64,000 nt of DNA from Nematopogon swammerdamellus (taxonomy: Eukaryota > Arthropoda > Insecta > Lepidoptera > Adelidae). Location of the stretch: positions 3,022,351-3,086,350 of the forward strand of contig OX336340.1 in assembly GCA_946902875.1 (NCBI GenBank). Direction: 5' to 3'. Positions 53,820-64,000 of this stretch are shown here, piece after piece. The position numbers and the translations under genes were made by a program. The notes beneath the pieces are model-generated. The model did no database searches and had not been told where the DNA came from. It saw nothing but the letters and a program-made list of their open reading frames with translations. The number at the start of each line of letters is the position of its first letter. Positions within the stretch are counted from its first letter, which is position 1.

Positions 53820-54168
53820 TCGCGGGCGCGCGCGGTCAATGTTCTAAGCGCCCCCGCCACCGCCCCCAGCCGCGTCCTCCCGCGCCCCGCACCGCCCGCA
53901 ACGTAGGTACGGGCGGCGACAGTACGCGCGTGGCGCCCTCTCGCGGCGGTCCTACGTAACGTTGACGTAGCGTAACGTACCTGTGCATATTTTTTCCCGC
54001 GCGCGCGAGTTAAAAAATATTGTGTGTTAGTGAACCAGATTATTGTGTGCATTTTTATTTTTAATTTTCAAAATGATGTGACGTGTTTTTTTAGCAGTTT
54101 CAGTGCGTTGGTTTTCTGTGGTTTAGTTTTCTTCAGCAGGGACACCGAATTAAATCACTTATTTTGAG
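53820..54168 (+). promoter_or_regulatory. Candidate host promoter and non-coding first exon
   Basis: A GC/CpG-rich block (53,820-53,960) changes into leader-like sequence TTGTGTGTTAGTGAACCAGA (about 54,020) and runs to a consensus splice donor GAG|GTGAGT at 54,168/54,169. No ATG-led long frame occurs before the donor, as expected of a 5' untranslated exon. The block is not part of any repeat family that I could match in the window. Initiation near 54,000-54,030 is a guess. The rest of the gene, if any, would lie far downstream or beyond the window. Confidence 0.45.
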
Positions 54169-54826
54169 GTGAGTAGGTAATAGATATAACAGTGTTACTC
54201 AACTATATATTATGCCCTGTTTATGAAATACATAGATATCTATTTTATTTAAGTAGGTAGTTATATTAATATTTACTGTATAAAATTCTTCTATATTACT
54301 TTCACGTTTACTGAAATGTTCGTATTGAGAAGCATTTTCTAAATAACACAGAATTTGACTGAATTTCCTGCCATTTCAAGATGAGATTTGATTTGATGAT
54401 GACGCCAGTTCTCTGTCGATTGCTCGGCAGAGGGCCATACGTTTGGCCCGCAACGTCGAGGCACATAGCTCGGAAAACGTACGTGAGTGAAGCTGCTGAA
54501 TTTTGAATAATTTATTCTCACGATTTAACTATTCACAGGTAGTATTGCTTCGACCTCATTTTTAGGTCATTCGTCTATTTATAAAACAGGCTTATTAGGG
54601 ATCCGTTTTATAAATATCCTCACTTATTACAGGTATGTAGTTAGATAAAAGTTAGGCGAGTTAATTTCATAGTACGTCGTATTGTTACATCTACGAGTAC
54701 CTATTTAGAATTCCCCGCAGTTTTTTTTCTGAAACTTATCATGTTATCGTATAATTATCTTTGTTTGTCTGTTTCTATAGTCTACAGACAGTCTGTATGG
54801 CACTGTTTGACTTTAGATAGCCTATT

Positions 54827-54968
54827 GTTAAGCAACCCTGAGCGCGGTCAGTACTTGGATGGGTGACCGCTCGACCGTTGGAGGCTGACCGTGGTTCGTT
54901 ACCTTACTAGGTGGTAGGGTTTATCCCGGCCGGGTTGGTACCACCGCACTGAGCGAAACGTCGGGGGA
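54827..54968 (+). mobile_element. Family A SINE, middle part
   Basis: GTTAAGCAACCCTGAGCGCG, GTCAGTACTTGGATGGGTGA, then a deletion after GGTTCG and tail to CACTGAGCGAAACGTCG. The 5S-like core is well preserved. Confidence 0.88.
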
Positions 54969-55117
54969 GAACGGGGAGAGAACGTGTAGGTATTTTATTT
55001 ATAATAGTTTCTTGACCTACTTAGGTATGTTATCATTATTATTTTATTATATGTATAACTAACAGAGATAAGGACGAGGACAAGATGGATAAGGACGGGA
55101 TGCAGTGCTAAAGGGCG

Positions 55118-55218
55118 ACAAGTTAGTCACCTCTCACCTTCTCGGAAGTGATATTGGCTGGTCGGAGCATGTGATCTGACCCCTCTGATTCAGCCACCCA
55201 TATCGGATTAAATAAAAC
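55118..55218 (+). repeat. CR1/Jockey-type LINE 3' end fragment
   Basis: CCTTCTCGGAAGTGATATTG and GGTCGGAGCATGTGATCTG match the 3' region at 50,048-50,150 (other strand); ends in an A-rich tail. Confidence 0.7.
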
Positions 55219-55236
55219 AAAAACTACTTGGCCAGT

Positions 55237-55670
55237 TTTTAGGGTTCCGTATCCGTCGTACGGGACCTTATTACTAAGCCTACGCCGTCTGTCTGTCTTT
55301 CTGTCTGTCTGTCCGTCTGTCCGAGGGCCGTAACTCTTGAACCGTAATAGGTAGCCTGTTGAAATGTTCACAGAATATGTGTTATTTATTATGGCCGATA
55401 TAACAACAAATAATAATAAAAATAAGAAAAAGTAAACAATTCACGGGGGTCCCCATATAAGAAACTAAAAAGTGTATGCGCGCCATCTACCGAAAAGAGT
55501 GTGAAGCATTTTAACTAATCATGAATTTTAACTTATATGAACCATTTCATAAAACATGCCATGCGCCACTCATGCCACGCCGCGCCGGCGTGTGGCGGTG
55601 ACCATGACATGGCGATACAGAACCCTCGGTGCGCGAGTTCAACTCGCACTTGGCCGGTTTTTCTTTGCGT
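55237..55670 (+). repeat. Family C repeat, full length
   Basis: From TTTTTAGGGTTCCGTATCCG to AACTCGCACTTGGCCGGTTT, including the GTCTGTCTGTCCG run and ACTAAAAAGTGTATGCGCGC. Confidence 0.9.
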
Positions 55671-55845
55671 TCTGTGTGGGCCCCCCTCCGAGGCTGGGGC
55701 CGTGGGCAGCTGCCTAGTTCACCTAGGCAAAAGTTCGTCATTGATAATGCGTAGTAGAGTAGCGATGCGTGGGTTTATAAAGAGCCTATTTGCCTATTTA
55801 CTTAGATATTTCCTGCAGAAGGAGCGAGAGACTGTAGCCTCTTAA

Positions 55846-56445
55846 GGGGGGGTACTAGGCAAAACATCTCATCATATTATCCTAACTATAGCCATATTTC
55901 AATAGATATAACTATAATTTATATGCTTATAGTTAGGTAAAGGTTCAAGGTATAATGTGTGATAGATTATTGTAATTTAATCTTGTGAATTCTCTGAAAA
56001 ATAAGTGGGTGAAAAGTGGTAAAAACGTTCGAAAATGCATTTGCTATTTAGTCACAAATACGTCCATACAAAAAACGCTCGCGCACGGCAACGGCCCAAA
56101 ATTTGGAATGTTCAAAGATAGTTCAGTGAAAAACCATTTATTCTGTAAGCGTTTGAGTTTATTTAGATGATTCTTAGTCTTATTGACTCTAAGCTCAATG
56201 AAGCATTTTTCGTATTAGATGCATTTGTAAAAAATGGCGAGGGAAATAGCAAAGGCATTTTTTAACGATTTTACCACTTTTCAACCACATATTTTAAAAG
56301 GAATTTATAAAATTAAATGAAAAATAATGTATTCACATTATACCTTGAATCTTTACCTAACTATAGGCATATAAATTATGGTTAAATCACTTGAAATATG
56401 GGTATGGTTAGGGAAATACGAAGTGCTTTTGCCTAGTACCCCCCC
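55846..56445. mobile_element. TTAA-flanked element, 600 bp, with G7 termini
   Basis: TTAA at 55,842-55,845 and 56,446-56,449. Perfect 19-bp inverted ends GGGGGGGTACTAGGCAAAA; imperfect inverted similarity extends over about 110 bp (TAACTATAGCCATA, CCTTGAA-type). TTAA target with G-rich ends suggests Kolobok more than piggyBac. The internal 61-codon frame has no recognised domain. Confidence 0.9.
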
Positions 56446-56451
56446 TTAAGT

Positions 56452-56850
56452 GGGCCATGATAATGTTCAACGGAAACAAGGACAATTTGTAATGTCTCTA
56501 GTCTCTTTACATACATACACATCACACCCTGTATCCCGACAATCAGGTTAAGCAGAGTAATCGGTGTTGTGCTGCAAGTACTCACGCAAATTACATCACA
56601 ACATCGACCGCCACGTTTAGCAAAGTAGGTACCTATTCTGAGAAAATAACCTATCAAGCAGCAAGTATATAGGCACCTGCGCTCCATGACTCGGTGGAAT
56701 GGTCGTGCCAAGGTGAGAGGTGGCTATTCTGTCGCCCTATAGCATGGCATCTTGTCCTTATCCCTAGTAGCCTTTTACGACATGCACTGGGAGAGAGGCG
56801 GTGGGGATATTCCTTTTAATTGCTGGCCCCACCCACACGGTAAAATATCA
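56452..56850 (-). mobile_element. Family B SINE head with alternative tail
   Basis: Minus strand: ACCGTGTGGGTGGGGCCAGC, then CTCTCCCAGTGCATGTCGT, AAAAGGCTACTAGGGATAAG, CCTCTCACCTTGGCACGACC, CACAACACCGATTACTCTGC, ending near GACATTACAAATTGTCC. Same composite as 2,240-2,530 and 63,110-63,390. Confidence 0.85.
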
Positions 56851-56969
56851 ATGGTATAGTGATACTCTAAATGTTTGCTATACCTAAATCATACGAGGCC
56901 AAGAGTGCCCTGAGTTGTGCCGAGAAAAGGATGGTACGGCCGTGTTTGACCGACTTGGCGCACGCCGTG

Positions 56970-57295
56970 ATGTCGGCCCATCACAGCTTGGTGAACTAGG
57001 TGCCATCTCAGCGCTTCCGTTTGGCCGTGCCGACTACACTGAACTGGACGGATAACACATAGCCGCTTCGACCGACATTTCATTCAGTGCGGTGGTATCA
57101 ACACGAGCGGGGCTAAACCCTACCACCTATTAAGGTAAGAAGGAAAGGGACCTACAGTTTTACTTGGAATCCGAACCACAGTCACACACCAACGCTCGAT
57201 CCGTCACACGGTTCCAAGTTTTAACCGCGAAAATGTTTATGATCACAAACGACAGTCGGCCTTTCGCACCGCTTAGCTACGCATAATGTGTCTAA
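56970..57295 (-). mobile_element. Family A SINE, decayed
   Basis: Complement of GTAGCTAAGCGGTGCGAAAG (head), B-box GGTTCGGATTCCAAG, tail to CACGGCGTGCGCC. The 5S-like core is badly eroded here. Confidence 0.75.
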
Positions 57296-57437
57296 CGACG
57301 GTCATGGACATTCGGTCGCATGCGAGGGTTGCGAATGACATGCCGGCCCGACAGGTTCACTCCCCTCGCGGATGAAGTGTAGCGCATTGTAAATAAGCAG
57401 GCAGAGAATATTAAGGTCTTTCATTAGTAGGTAAACG

Positions 57438-57737
57438 CTAGAACGATAAAAAAGTTATGGACTCCGAACCCTATCCTCGCCAGCGTAACACGATATAAGC
57501 AAAAGCATGCTTGTTTTGTATGGACGGTCGCGCGCTGACCCGTCAGTCTATCATCGGCCGCGTTCGCAAAAACCTTGCTCTGTGTTTACGTGTAAAAACA
57601 CTACAGCCAAGTTTAGTGTGCACAATAGTGGAATATCTTATCATCGGTAAGTACACTCCGCTCCGCGCAACTCGGCGACGCTAGTTCTCATACAAGCATT
57701 TGCCAATCCGGCGTCCATACCTTTTTTATCGTTCTAG
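57438..57737. mobile_element. Nested MITE, 300 bp, 8-bp target duplication
   Basis: Ends CTAGAACGATAAAAAAG and complement; target duplication GGTAAACG at 57,430-57,437 and 57,738-57,745, which is the sequence of the outer MITE arm. Not coding. Confidence 0.93.
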
Positions 57738-57947
57738 GGTAAACGATACGCTAAGGGGTGTATGTGTATCAGATACTGATCACGTTCCCATACCAATTTT
57801 TTTTTACGATATAAAAAACCTACTCACTCCTCTAATTTAATACGTGAAGAGCGCGTATTTCACCTTAATAAGTATGTTTTTTATATCGAAAAAAAATTGG
57901 TATGGGAACAACGTGATCAGTATCTGATACACATACACCCCTTAGCG

Positions 57948-58812
57948 CAGCCATACTCAAAGTGTGTATAGCCCTTCCCTAGCCCCCTCCCCTAGCCCTA
58001 GGGCTCCGCGGAGCCCTAGGGCTCCGCGGAGCCTCTGTGGGGGCTCCGCGGGAATAAGAGAAAAAAATCAAAAATACACCTCACCTCTTTGGCTCGATTC
58101 AGCTCGGCTGCGCAGACGAACTCAACTCAACTCTCTTCTATCAAAGTGATATCAACCAATTGATGAAAAATAAGAAACAGTTTCATAGGTACCTATCCCA
58201 TTAGATATTTAATTACATTGATGTCTAATTTTATAGATCGAACGTCGCGCGATTTAACCTGTAGGTCTACCGGCGTTCACTCACTCACCCGTGTGAGTGC
58301 GAGAAATGTGGCGAGAACACTATATTGGCACCGGTGAAACAGGCGAGTGACGTCATTCTCGCACTCCCACATTTTACTCGCTAGAGCTGTCGATCTAGTC
58401 GATTATAGCCTTCTCTATATGTCCTTTCAAGATGACATGTTACAATACTTGCGGGCATGCTGAACACACGCACTTTTGCGCCACAGACTCGGTACAGTAA
58501 GACTTACGCTCAACACGCGCTGCACACGCCGTATGAAGCGGCTGTCCGTGAAATCTGCAATTTATGCAGTTCTCGTCGAGAACAAATTTTTTCGGGAGTA
58601 ATGTATGGGATGGGCATATCTCTAAATATACATCAATGTTTAATTATTGTTTTTTCTTTTATTATAATATTATATAAGTAAGTATTACATTGTAATATGA
58701 TTTGATTATTAATAAAGAATGCACAAAAACTAATTTTTGTTTATTTTAGGGCTCCGTCAAATATTTCGCTTTCCAAAAGGGTGCCGTCACCAAAAAAGTT
58801 TGAGAACCGCTG
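57948..58812. mobile_element. Nested hAT element, 865 bp
   Basis: Ends CAGCCATACTCAAAGTGTG and (complement) CAGCGGTTCTCAAACTTTT, a hAT type; target duplication CCTTAGCG at 57,940-57,947 and 58,813-58,820, lying in the right arm of the outer MITE. Near its left end it has tandem GGGCTCCGCGGAGCCCTA palindromes. No transposase. Confidence 0.93.
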
Positions 58813-59324
58813 CCTTAGCGTATCGTTACCTACTATTGAAAGACCTTATATACTGTTGTGGTGATAGCGACACCTATCCCACAACTGAATAATAAAGATC
58901 GATAATAACCTACATCGCTTCGCGACGAAGAAACAGAAAGATTCACTAGCACACCAACAGGTGGCAAATAACGGCTAATTAAGAATTCCATACGCCACAT
59001 AACACATTGCTGAAATATCAAATACGCCTCGCATAAATACAGATCGCTTGGCAGAACAACCGGGCACTAGCCCATACAACAACATCAGCTGCAGCTACAC
59101 GTGGAGCCAGAGGACACGACAACGCTTCACCTTTTACCTCACAGCTCTACACTTTGAAATATTTACGAGCTCTGTGTACGGTTGCCAGATGTCCGGTTTT
59201 GGACCGGACAGTCCGGTTTTTGAGGCTTATGTCCGGTTTCCGAACATCAAGATCAAGAAAACATTAATATTCTTGATCAAGACGTTCGGGTTTTTGTCCT
59301 TCATATAACGCACATATTAACTTT

Positions 59325-59712
59325 TTAGGGTTCCGTATCCGTCTTACGGGACCCTATTACTAAGCCTACGCCGTCTGTCTGTCTGTCCGTCTGTCCGAGG
59401 GCTCTATCTTTTGAACCGTTATATGTAGCCGGTTGAAATTTTCACAGAATATGTGTTATTATGAACCGATATAACAACAAATAATAAAAATAAGAAATCG
59501 TAAAAAAGTTCACGGGGGTTCCCATACAAGAAACTAAAAAGTGTATGCGCGCCATCTAGCGAAAAGAGAATGAAGCATTTTAACTAATCATGAATTAACT
59601 AATATGAAGCATTTCATAAAACACGCCATAGATGGCGTGTGTGGCGCTGACCATGACATGGCGATACGGAACCCTCGATGCGCGAGTTCGACTCGCACTT
59701 GGCCGGTTTTTT
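59325..59712 (+). repeat. Family C repeat, full length
   Basis: From TTTTTAGGGTTCCGTATCCG to CGACTCGCACTTGGCCGGTT, the cleanest copy, with GCCATAGATGGCGTGTGTGG. Confidence 0.92.
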
Positions 59713-59714
59713 TT

Positions 59715-60384
59715 TCAGAACAAATGAATACCTACAAATCTTACTGTGTTCTTTGATTTTGCAATCAAATCGATCAATCCTACCCTTTTATTTATTACTC
59801 TTATCATCACCAAAATTAATTTCCAAAGTAAAGGTCATGAAAAATTTTGTATTTGAAAATCAAAGGCTGCCCCCTTTTATTTTTTGTGAAACATTTGTAC
59901 CTGAAAAACCAAAGGCCTTCTGATGAATAGTATCCGGTTTATTTCAACTGAACCATCTGGAATACACCAATTTTTACGTACGAATATTTTATGTAGAGAC
60001 TTCTGCCCCGACTCTCAGCTTAAGAAAATCCGTAGAAAATATCTTTTCTCTTTTTTTTTCATCCCGATTCTTTAAAAGCATCGGAGCCGCGGCCTTCGCT
60101 ACATCCAAACGGAGTCTTGTTATTACTGCGATATATTCAATAAAAAATACCTATCTAGTTATTATTTATGAGCGCGATGCCGAAGGCTGAGGCTTTATAC
60201 ATTTCACAACCTTTGGAAATAGTATTCGAGAAAAATAAATTTCTTCGAGCAAATCTTTCAATACGACTTTTTGAGTGTTTTCCAGTATTCGTGCTCTCCG
60301 AATGGCTTACTCAACGAAAAATATAAATAAACCGACATTTAATTTCTGATTTGGAGCACCTTTACGAGTATTATATTTTACTAG
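59715..60384. other. Gene-free stretch
   Basis: AT-rich, no domain-bearing frame; no repeat matched except scattered GGCTTCGCT-like text near its end. Confidence 0.5.
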
Positions 60385-60639
60385 CTTTTGCCCGCGGCTT
60401 CGCTCGCGGTAAACTCGGTTTAATAACAAATCCGATTCAATTCAATTCAATTTATTATCTTTAGGTAATATACGATATTAAACGATTGCTTCTTTTATAA
60501 TATATACTCTATGTCTCACTACTCCATACTCTACCTTCTTTGATACTGCTCAGCCGTAAGGCCGATAATAAACGATTGTTTCTTTTATAATATACTAGCT
60601 GAGCCCGCGGCTCCGCTCGCGTGAAATTCGTATTCCAAA

Positions 60640-60910
60640 GAAGAATGCAAGTAACTAAGGGCGAGGCCGAAGGCCGAGCTGCGTTCAGGTAATCGATAAA
60701 CCTTCTTAAAGAAAGTAACTAACTAAGGGCGAGGCCGAAGGCCGAGCTGCTTTCAGGTAAACGATAAATCTTTCTCAAATAAAGGAAGTAAGTAAGGGCG
60801 AGGCCGAAGGCCGAGCTGCGTTCAGGAAGACGATAAACCTTCTGGAAGAAAGGAAGGAACTCAGTGCGAGGCCGAAGGCCGAGCTGCGTTCAGGTAAACC
60901 AAAAACCCTC
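60640..60910 (+). repeat. Tandem array, 4 units of about 69 bp
   Basis: Units start near 60,657, 60,726, 60,795 and 60,864; core GAGGCCGAAGGCCGAGCTGC, then TTCAGGTAAACGATAAACC. Confidence 0.93.
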
Positions 60911-61118
60911 TTCCGCCTTCGGGCCTCGCCCTTAAAGACTTCCTTTCTTCGATAGAATATAATATCGTTTACTCAATTTATTTATTTCATAAAAATAAAA
61001 AAGTTATATTAATAACTAAAGAATTAAACCTACCTAACAAACATTAAAATAACTATCAAAACGGGCATTTTCAAATGTTCTTAGAGCACTTGCGGCATTA
61101 CCCCGCTGGATGGCAAGG

Positions 61119-61460
61119 CTAACCTTTTGAATGAAGCCCTTGATGACGGGACACCAGTTGCGTCAACCAGCTCAAGCCTCTTTTGGCTTCACTGCTCCAC
61201 GGACCGAGGGTTTCAACCGCAAACGCAACAAATTCGAAATCTTGAATTATATTTCTATATTTGCTGCGTTTGAGGCTCTCCGCCTCAGCCTCGGCCGCGC
61301 CAGCCGCTCTTGAAGATGTCCTAACGTGACTTGGAGCCAATGTGAGAACAAAAGTGGCGTCCCACATCAAAGAACTACCCTTAGTCCATGGCACTAAAGT
61401 GATAGCATCGGGCCTCTTTCCATCCAGCCGGGAATAACCGCGAGGTTCTAGGATGCACGG
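61119..61460 (-). pseudogene. Conserved retroelement domain, possibly PD-(D/E)XK nuclease
   Basis: Minus-strand frame RLDGKRPDAITLVPWTKGSS, then LMWDATFVLTLAPSHVRTSS, AEAESLKRSKYRNI and FVAFAVETLGPWSSEA. I recognise the pattern RPD-x2-T-LxPW ... WDxT-x2-DTLA-S ... K-KY ... ETLGPW from many invertebrate retroelement proteins, usually at the C-terminus; the PD and WDxT spacing would fit a PD-(D/E)XK-like nuclease fold. The usual DTLA is changed to LTLA here, and no reverse transcriptase is nearby. The assignment to a superfamily is uncertain. Confidence 0.55.
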
Positions 61461-61547
61461 TATATTTGCCGTTAGAAGCGTGGACTTTATAATAAAATTT
61501 AAATTAAATTAACTCAATCTTAATATTAATTAACTTTATTCGAGATG

Positions 61548-62062
61548 GTTTAGCTTCTTCCTGAACGCAGCTCGGCCTTCGGCCTCGCCCTTAGTTACTT
61601 GCTTTCTTTGAGATGGTTTATCATTTGTCAGAACGTAGCTCAGCCTTCGGCCTCGCCTTAGTTGCTTACTTTCTTCAAGATGGTTTAGCTTCTTCCTGAA
61701 CGCAGCTCGGCCTTCGGCCTCGCCCTTAGTTACTTGCTTTCTTCGAGATGGTTTTTCAATTATCCGAACGTAGCTCGGCCTTCGGCCTCGCCTTAGTTAC
61801 TTACTTTCTTCAAGATGGTTTAGCTTCTTCCTGAACGCAGCTCGTCCTGCGGCCTCGCCCATAGTTACTTACTTTCTTCGAGAAGGTTTATGGTCTTCCA
61901 GAATAGAGCTCGGCCTTCGGCCTCGCCCTTAGTTACTTACTTTCTTCAAGAATGTTTTTCTTCTTCCTGAACTCAGCTCCGCCTTCCGCCTCCCCTTAGT
62001 TACTTTCATCGAGAAAGAATATCGTTTACGTGAGCGCAGATCCGCCTTCGGGCCCGCCTTTA
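61548..62062 (-). repeat. Tandem array, about 8 units, opposite direction
   Basis: Units of about 60-65 bp with CGGCCTTCGGCCTCGCC cores near 61,575, 61,635, 61,710, 61,770, 61,850, 61,910, 61,980 and 62,045; later units more diverged. Confidence 0.92.
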
Positions 62063-62319
62063 GTTACTTACTTTCTTTTTTTTAAATACGAATTTCACGC
62101 GAGCGAAGCCGCGGGCAACAGATATATAAATTTTATTGCACCAATGACAGCGACATAACTTCGACTTTCAATTATTATTTTTATTTATCAAACAATTTGT
62201 CACCGGCCAGCTCACGTCGAGATGACAGTTCTCCGTTGTCAACATGACATTTAAAATAGTTTTTTACCTTTACTTTGGATTACGTGATTTTTATTATATT
62301 TTTTAATTATTATGTTCAT

Positions 62320-62790
62320 CCGGGATATACACTGTCACTATAAAAAGTTTCGTCAAATTCCGTTCAGTGGTTTTTGCGAGATGCGCGTACAAATAGACAT
62401 TTTTGCATTTACGATTTTATGATATGTATAGAAAGAATAGATATGTATAGACTATTGTGTTCAAGTTATAAAAAAGAAGAACTGTCATTTTCGTTGTATC
62501 TACTTATTTTTAAATTTCGAATGAATATTTTATTCAAATTGTATTTGCTGACAGTTCTCAAGATATAATTATGCACTTTGGACTACGTGATTTTAAACGC
62601 GCAATAATGTTTATAATTGTAATTTTTTTTTTTATTTTTGTAATTTTTTTTTACCTATTATGTTAACCCGGCATATAAACTGCCACTATACAAAGTTTCG
62701 TCTAATTCCGTTCAGTGGTTTTTGCGTGATGCGCGTACAGACAAACAAACAAACAAACAAACAAACAAACAAACAAACAAACAAAAATTT
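62320..62790 (+). repeat. Two diverged lepidopteran repeat ends and an ACAA microsatellite
   Basis: CACTATAAAAAGTTTCGTC ... TTCCGTTCAGTGGTTTTTGC at 62,335-62,375 and again at 62,690-62,727. The second is followed by about ten ACAA units (62,747-62,785). Confidence 0.82.
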
Positions 62791-63109
62791 TAAAAACTGT
62801 TCTAACATGTTCAGTATCTCATTTTAAGCCACCCTGGTTAGTTTTTTTCCGAATACATTCAATGTACAGACTTTCTTACCACTACGATTTTATTATATGT
62901 ATAGATACTCTCTGTCTCCCCACTCCATACTCTACCTTCTTTGATACTGCTCAGCCGTAAGGCCGATAATAAACGATTGTTTCTTTTATATATTCTCTCT
63001 CTCTCTCTCTCCCCAATCCATACTCTAACTTCTTTGATACTGCTCAGCCGTAAGGCCCCAGCGTGATGGTATAGTATAGCATATAGTGAACCTAGTTTTA
63101 GCCTTGTAG

Positions 63110-63395
63110 GGTAAGCAGAGCAATCGGTGTTGTGCTGCTAGGTGATAAATTACGCAACACAACCCCGGCAGCCACGTTTAGCAAATTATTCGGAGAAAAT
63201 AACTATTATAAAATAACAAGTGAGGCATGAAGTCCCACCGGCTGCATGAAGGACCGAGCCAAGGTGAGAGGTGGCTAACCTGTCGCCCTTTAGAACGACA
63301 TTTTCTTCCTTAGTCGCCTTTTACGCATGCACGGGGAGAGATGCAGTGGGGCTATTCTTTTTAAGTACCCACCCCAAACGGTACCATATTAGGTA
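63110..63395 (-). mobile_element. Family B SINE head with alternative tail
   Basis: Minus strand: TACCGTTTGGGGTGGGTAC, CTCTCCCCGTGCATGCGT, AAAAGGCGACTAAGG, CCTCTCACCTTGGCTCGGTC, ACAACACCGATTGCTCTGCT. Confidence 0.86.
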
Positions 63396-63634
63396 GATAT
63401 CTGTTTAATTCAGTCCATTGAACTCGCTTCAAAGCTAATCTCGCTTCAATGAAGCCATGTGGGAACGGGACTTAAACTAATTATAAATTATCCGTTCCGA
63501 AAATAACTTCTACTTTCACGCGCTGTCTTCCGCAGGCGCTCCATATTCAGATTTTACCATAATCTAAACTAATATTGTAAAGAGGTAACATTTTTAAGTT
63601 TGGATGTAGCAGGTAATCGACGAAAATACTTTTT

Positions 63635-63805
63635 TTTGTATGGAAACTGACACGGTTGGCTACATCACCTAGCTAGAACATCCGTGATTTCAGCCCATAA
63701 CACCGGGTGAACTAGGTGCCATGTCAGTGCTTACCTTAATTTCATGTCGGCTATACTGAACTGGACGGAAAACACGAACTATTTGCATAGCCGTTTCGAC
63801 CATAT
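63635..63805 (-). mobile_element. Family A/B SINE tail
   Basis: Complement of GGTCGAAACGGCTATGCAAA ... GTGTCAGTTTCCATACAAAA. Joined directly to a family C end at 63,805. Confidence 0.86.
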
Positions 63806-63900
63806 GTGAATCGTGAGTGGCGCTAGCCATGACATGGCGATACGGAACCCTCGGTCACCCTCGGTGCGCGAGTTCGATTCGTACTTGGCGGTTTTCTGTT
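63806..63900 (+). repeat. Family C repeat, 3' end
   Basis: GCCATGACATGGCGATACGG, with ACCCTCGGTC doubled, then CGCGAGTTCGATTCGTACTT. Confidence 0.86.
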
Positions 63901-64000
63901 TGTTTAATAAGGGCATTTAAACATAGTTTATGGTTATATTAATTTATCGGAAGTACACGCGGCCAGGTAGCTGTCACAGTGCTTGTTCTCCATGACGCAG

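Larger units (their letters stand above)
57411..58847. mobile_element. Foldback MITE carrying two nested elements
   Basis: Outer ends TAAGGTCTTTCATTAGTAGG (left) and the complement CCTACTATTGAAAGACCTTA (right). Arms continue with ACGATACGCTAAGGGGTGTA, CAGATACTGATCACGTTC and ATACCAATTTTTTTT. Removing the two nested insertions leaves about 255 bp, almost all arm. TA-type target likely, hence possibly Tc1/mariner-related. Confidence 0.88.
60595..62125. mobile_element. Foldback element with opposed tandem arrays
   Basis: Inverted ends: GCCCGCGGCTCCGCTCGCGT then GAAATTCGTATT at the left, and AAATACGAATTTCACGCGAG then CGAAGCCGCGGGC at the right. Next to the left end lie four 69-bp units with GGGCGAGGCCGAAGGCCGAG; next to the right end about eight 60-65-bp units of the same family in the opposite direction. 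The 600-bp centre holds a coding remnant (separate entry). A second, solitary end (GCCCGCGGCTTCGCTCGCGG) sits outside at about 60,390. Confidence 0.83.

Noticed and set aside
59180..59945. hAT-like element with CCAGATG ends
   Set aside because: Only seven bases agree between the two ends, and no 8-bp duplication was found; a family C repeat lies between them.
61131..61313. Plus-strand 60-codon frame
   Set aside because: Antisense shadow of the conserved minus-strand domain at 61,119-61,460.

Overview
This is a eukaryotic, almost certainly lepidopteran (moth or butterfly), genomic window. The sequence is AT-rich and intron/repeat dominated, with no bacterial gene organisation. It carries repeats that I know as ubiquitous in Lepidoptera: ends reading GCCCGCGGCTTCGCTCGCG, tandem GGCCGAAGGCCGAGCTGCG units, and a dispersed GGGTTCCGTA...CTTGGCCGG repeat. 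It also holds a CsRn1/Kabuki-type Ty3 retrotransposon. Species and chromosome cannot be read from the window; the density of nested transposons would fit heterochromatin or a W chromosome, but that is inference only.

Layout. Positions 1-5,600: minisatellite, a 750-bp palindrome, hAT remnants, SINEs. Positions 5,629-36,893: one large, old inverted duplication (left arm 5,629-14,930; spacer 14,931-18,405; right arm 18,406-36,893). Each arm holds one intronless MATH-BTB gene (9,199-10,185 minus; 30,833-31,813 plus) and one copy of an exon resembling the NWD1/2 (NACHT-WD repeat) family. The arms act as internal controls: elements in one arm can be compared with an empty site in the other. This resolves many insertions, including a complete Ty3/Gypsy element (22,707-27,129) with two 195-bp LTRs that I read as identical. 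Positions 36,894-48,480: a decayed second Ty3/Gypsy pol gene split by an 8,560-bp insertion that is itself packed with repeats (piggyBac derivative, LINE fragment, MITEs). Positions 48,500-64,000: SINEs, foldback elements, a three-deep nest of small DNA transposons (57,411-58,847), a foldback with opposed tandem arrays (60,595-62,125), and a GC-rich block at 53,820-54,168 that looks like a promoter with a non-coding first exon.

Repeat families used below. Family A: SINE with a tRNA-like A box, a 5S-rRNA-like core and a tRNA-like B box, then a long tail ending GTGTCAGTTTCCATAAA. Family B: a different head (GTGTGGGGCCGGTACTT...GTCGTAAAAGGCGACTAAGG) joined either to the family A tail or to an unrelated tail. 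Family C: dispersed GGGTTCCGTA...CTTGGCCGGTTTT repeat.

The only intact protein genes I can support are the two MATH-BTB paralogues and the gag and pol of the young retrotransposon. Everything else coding is a fragment. The most interesting observations are the hybrid 5S/tRNA SINE, a DNA-transposon-like element whose inverted repeats contain a tRNA-like sequence and which has 9-10-bp target duplications, and the inverted duplication with its paired empty sites.
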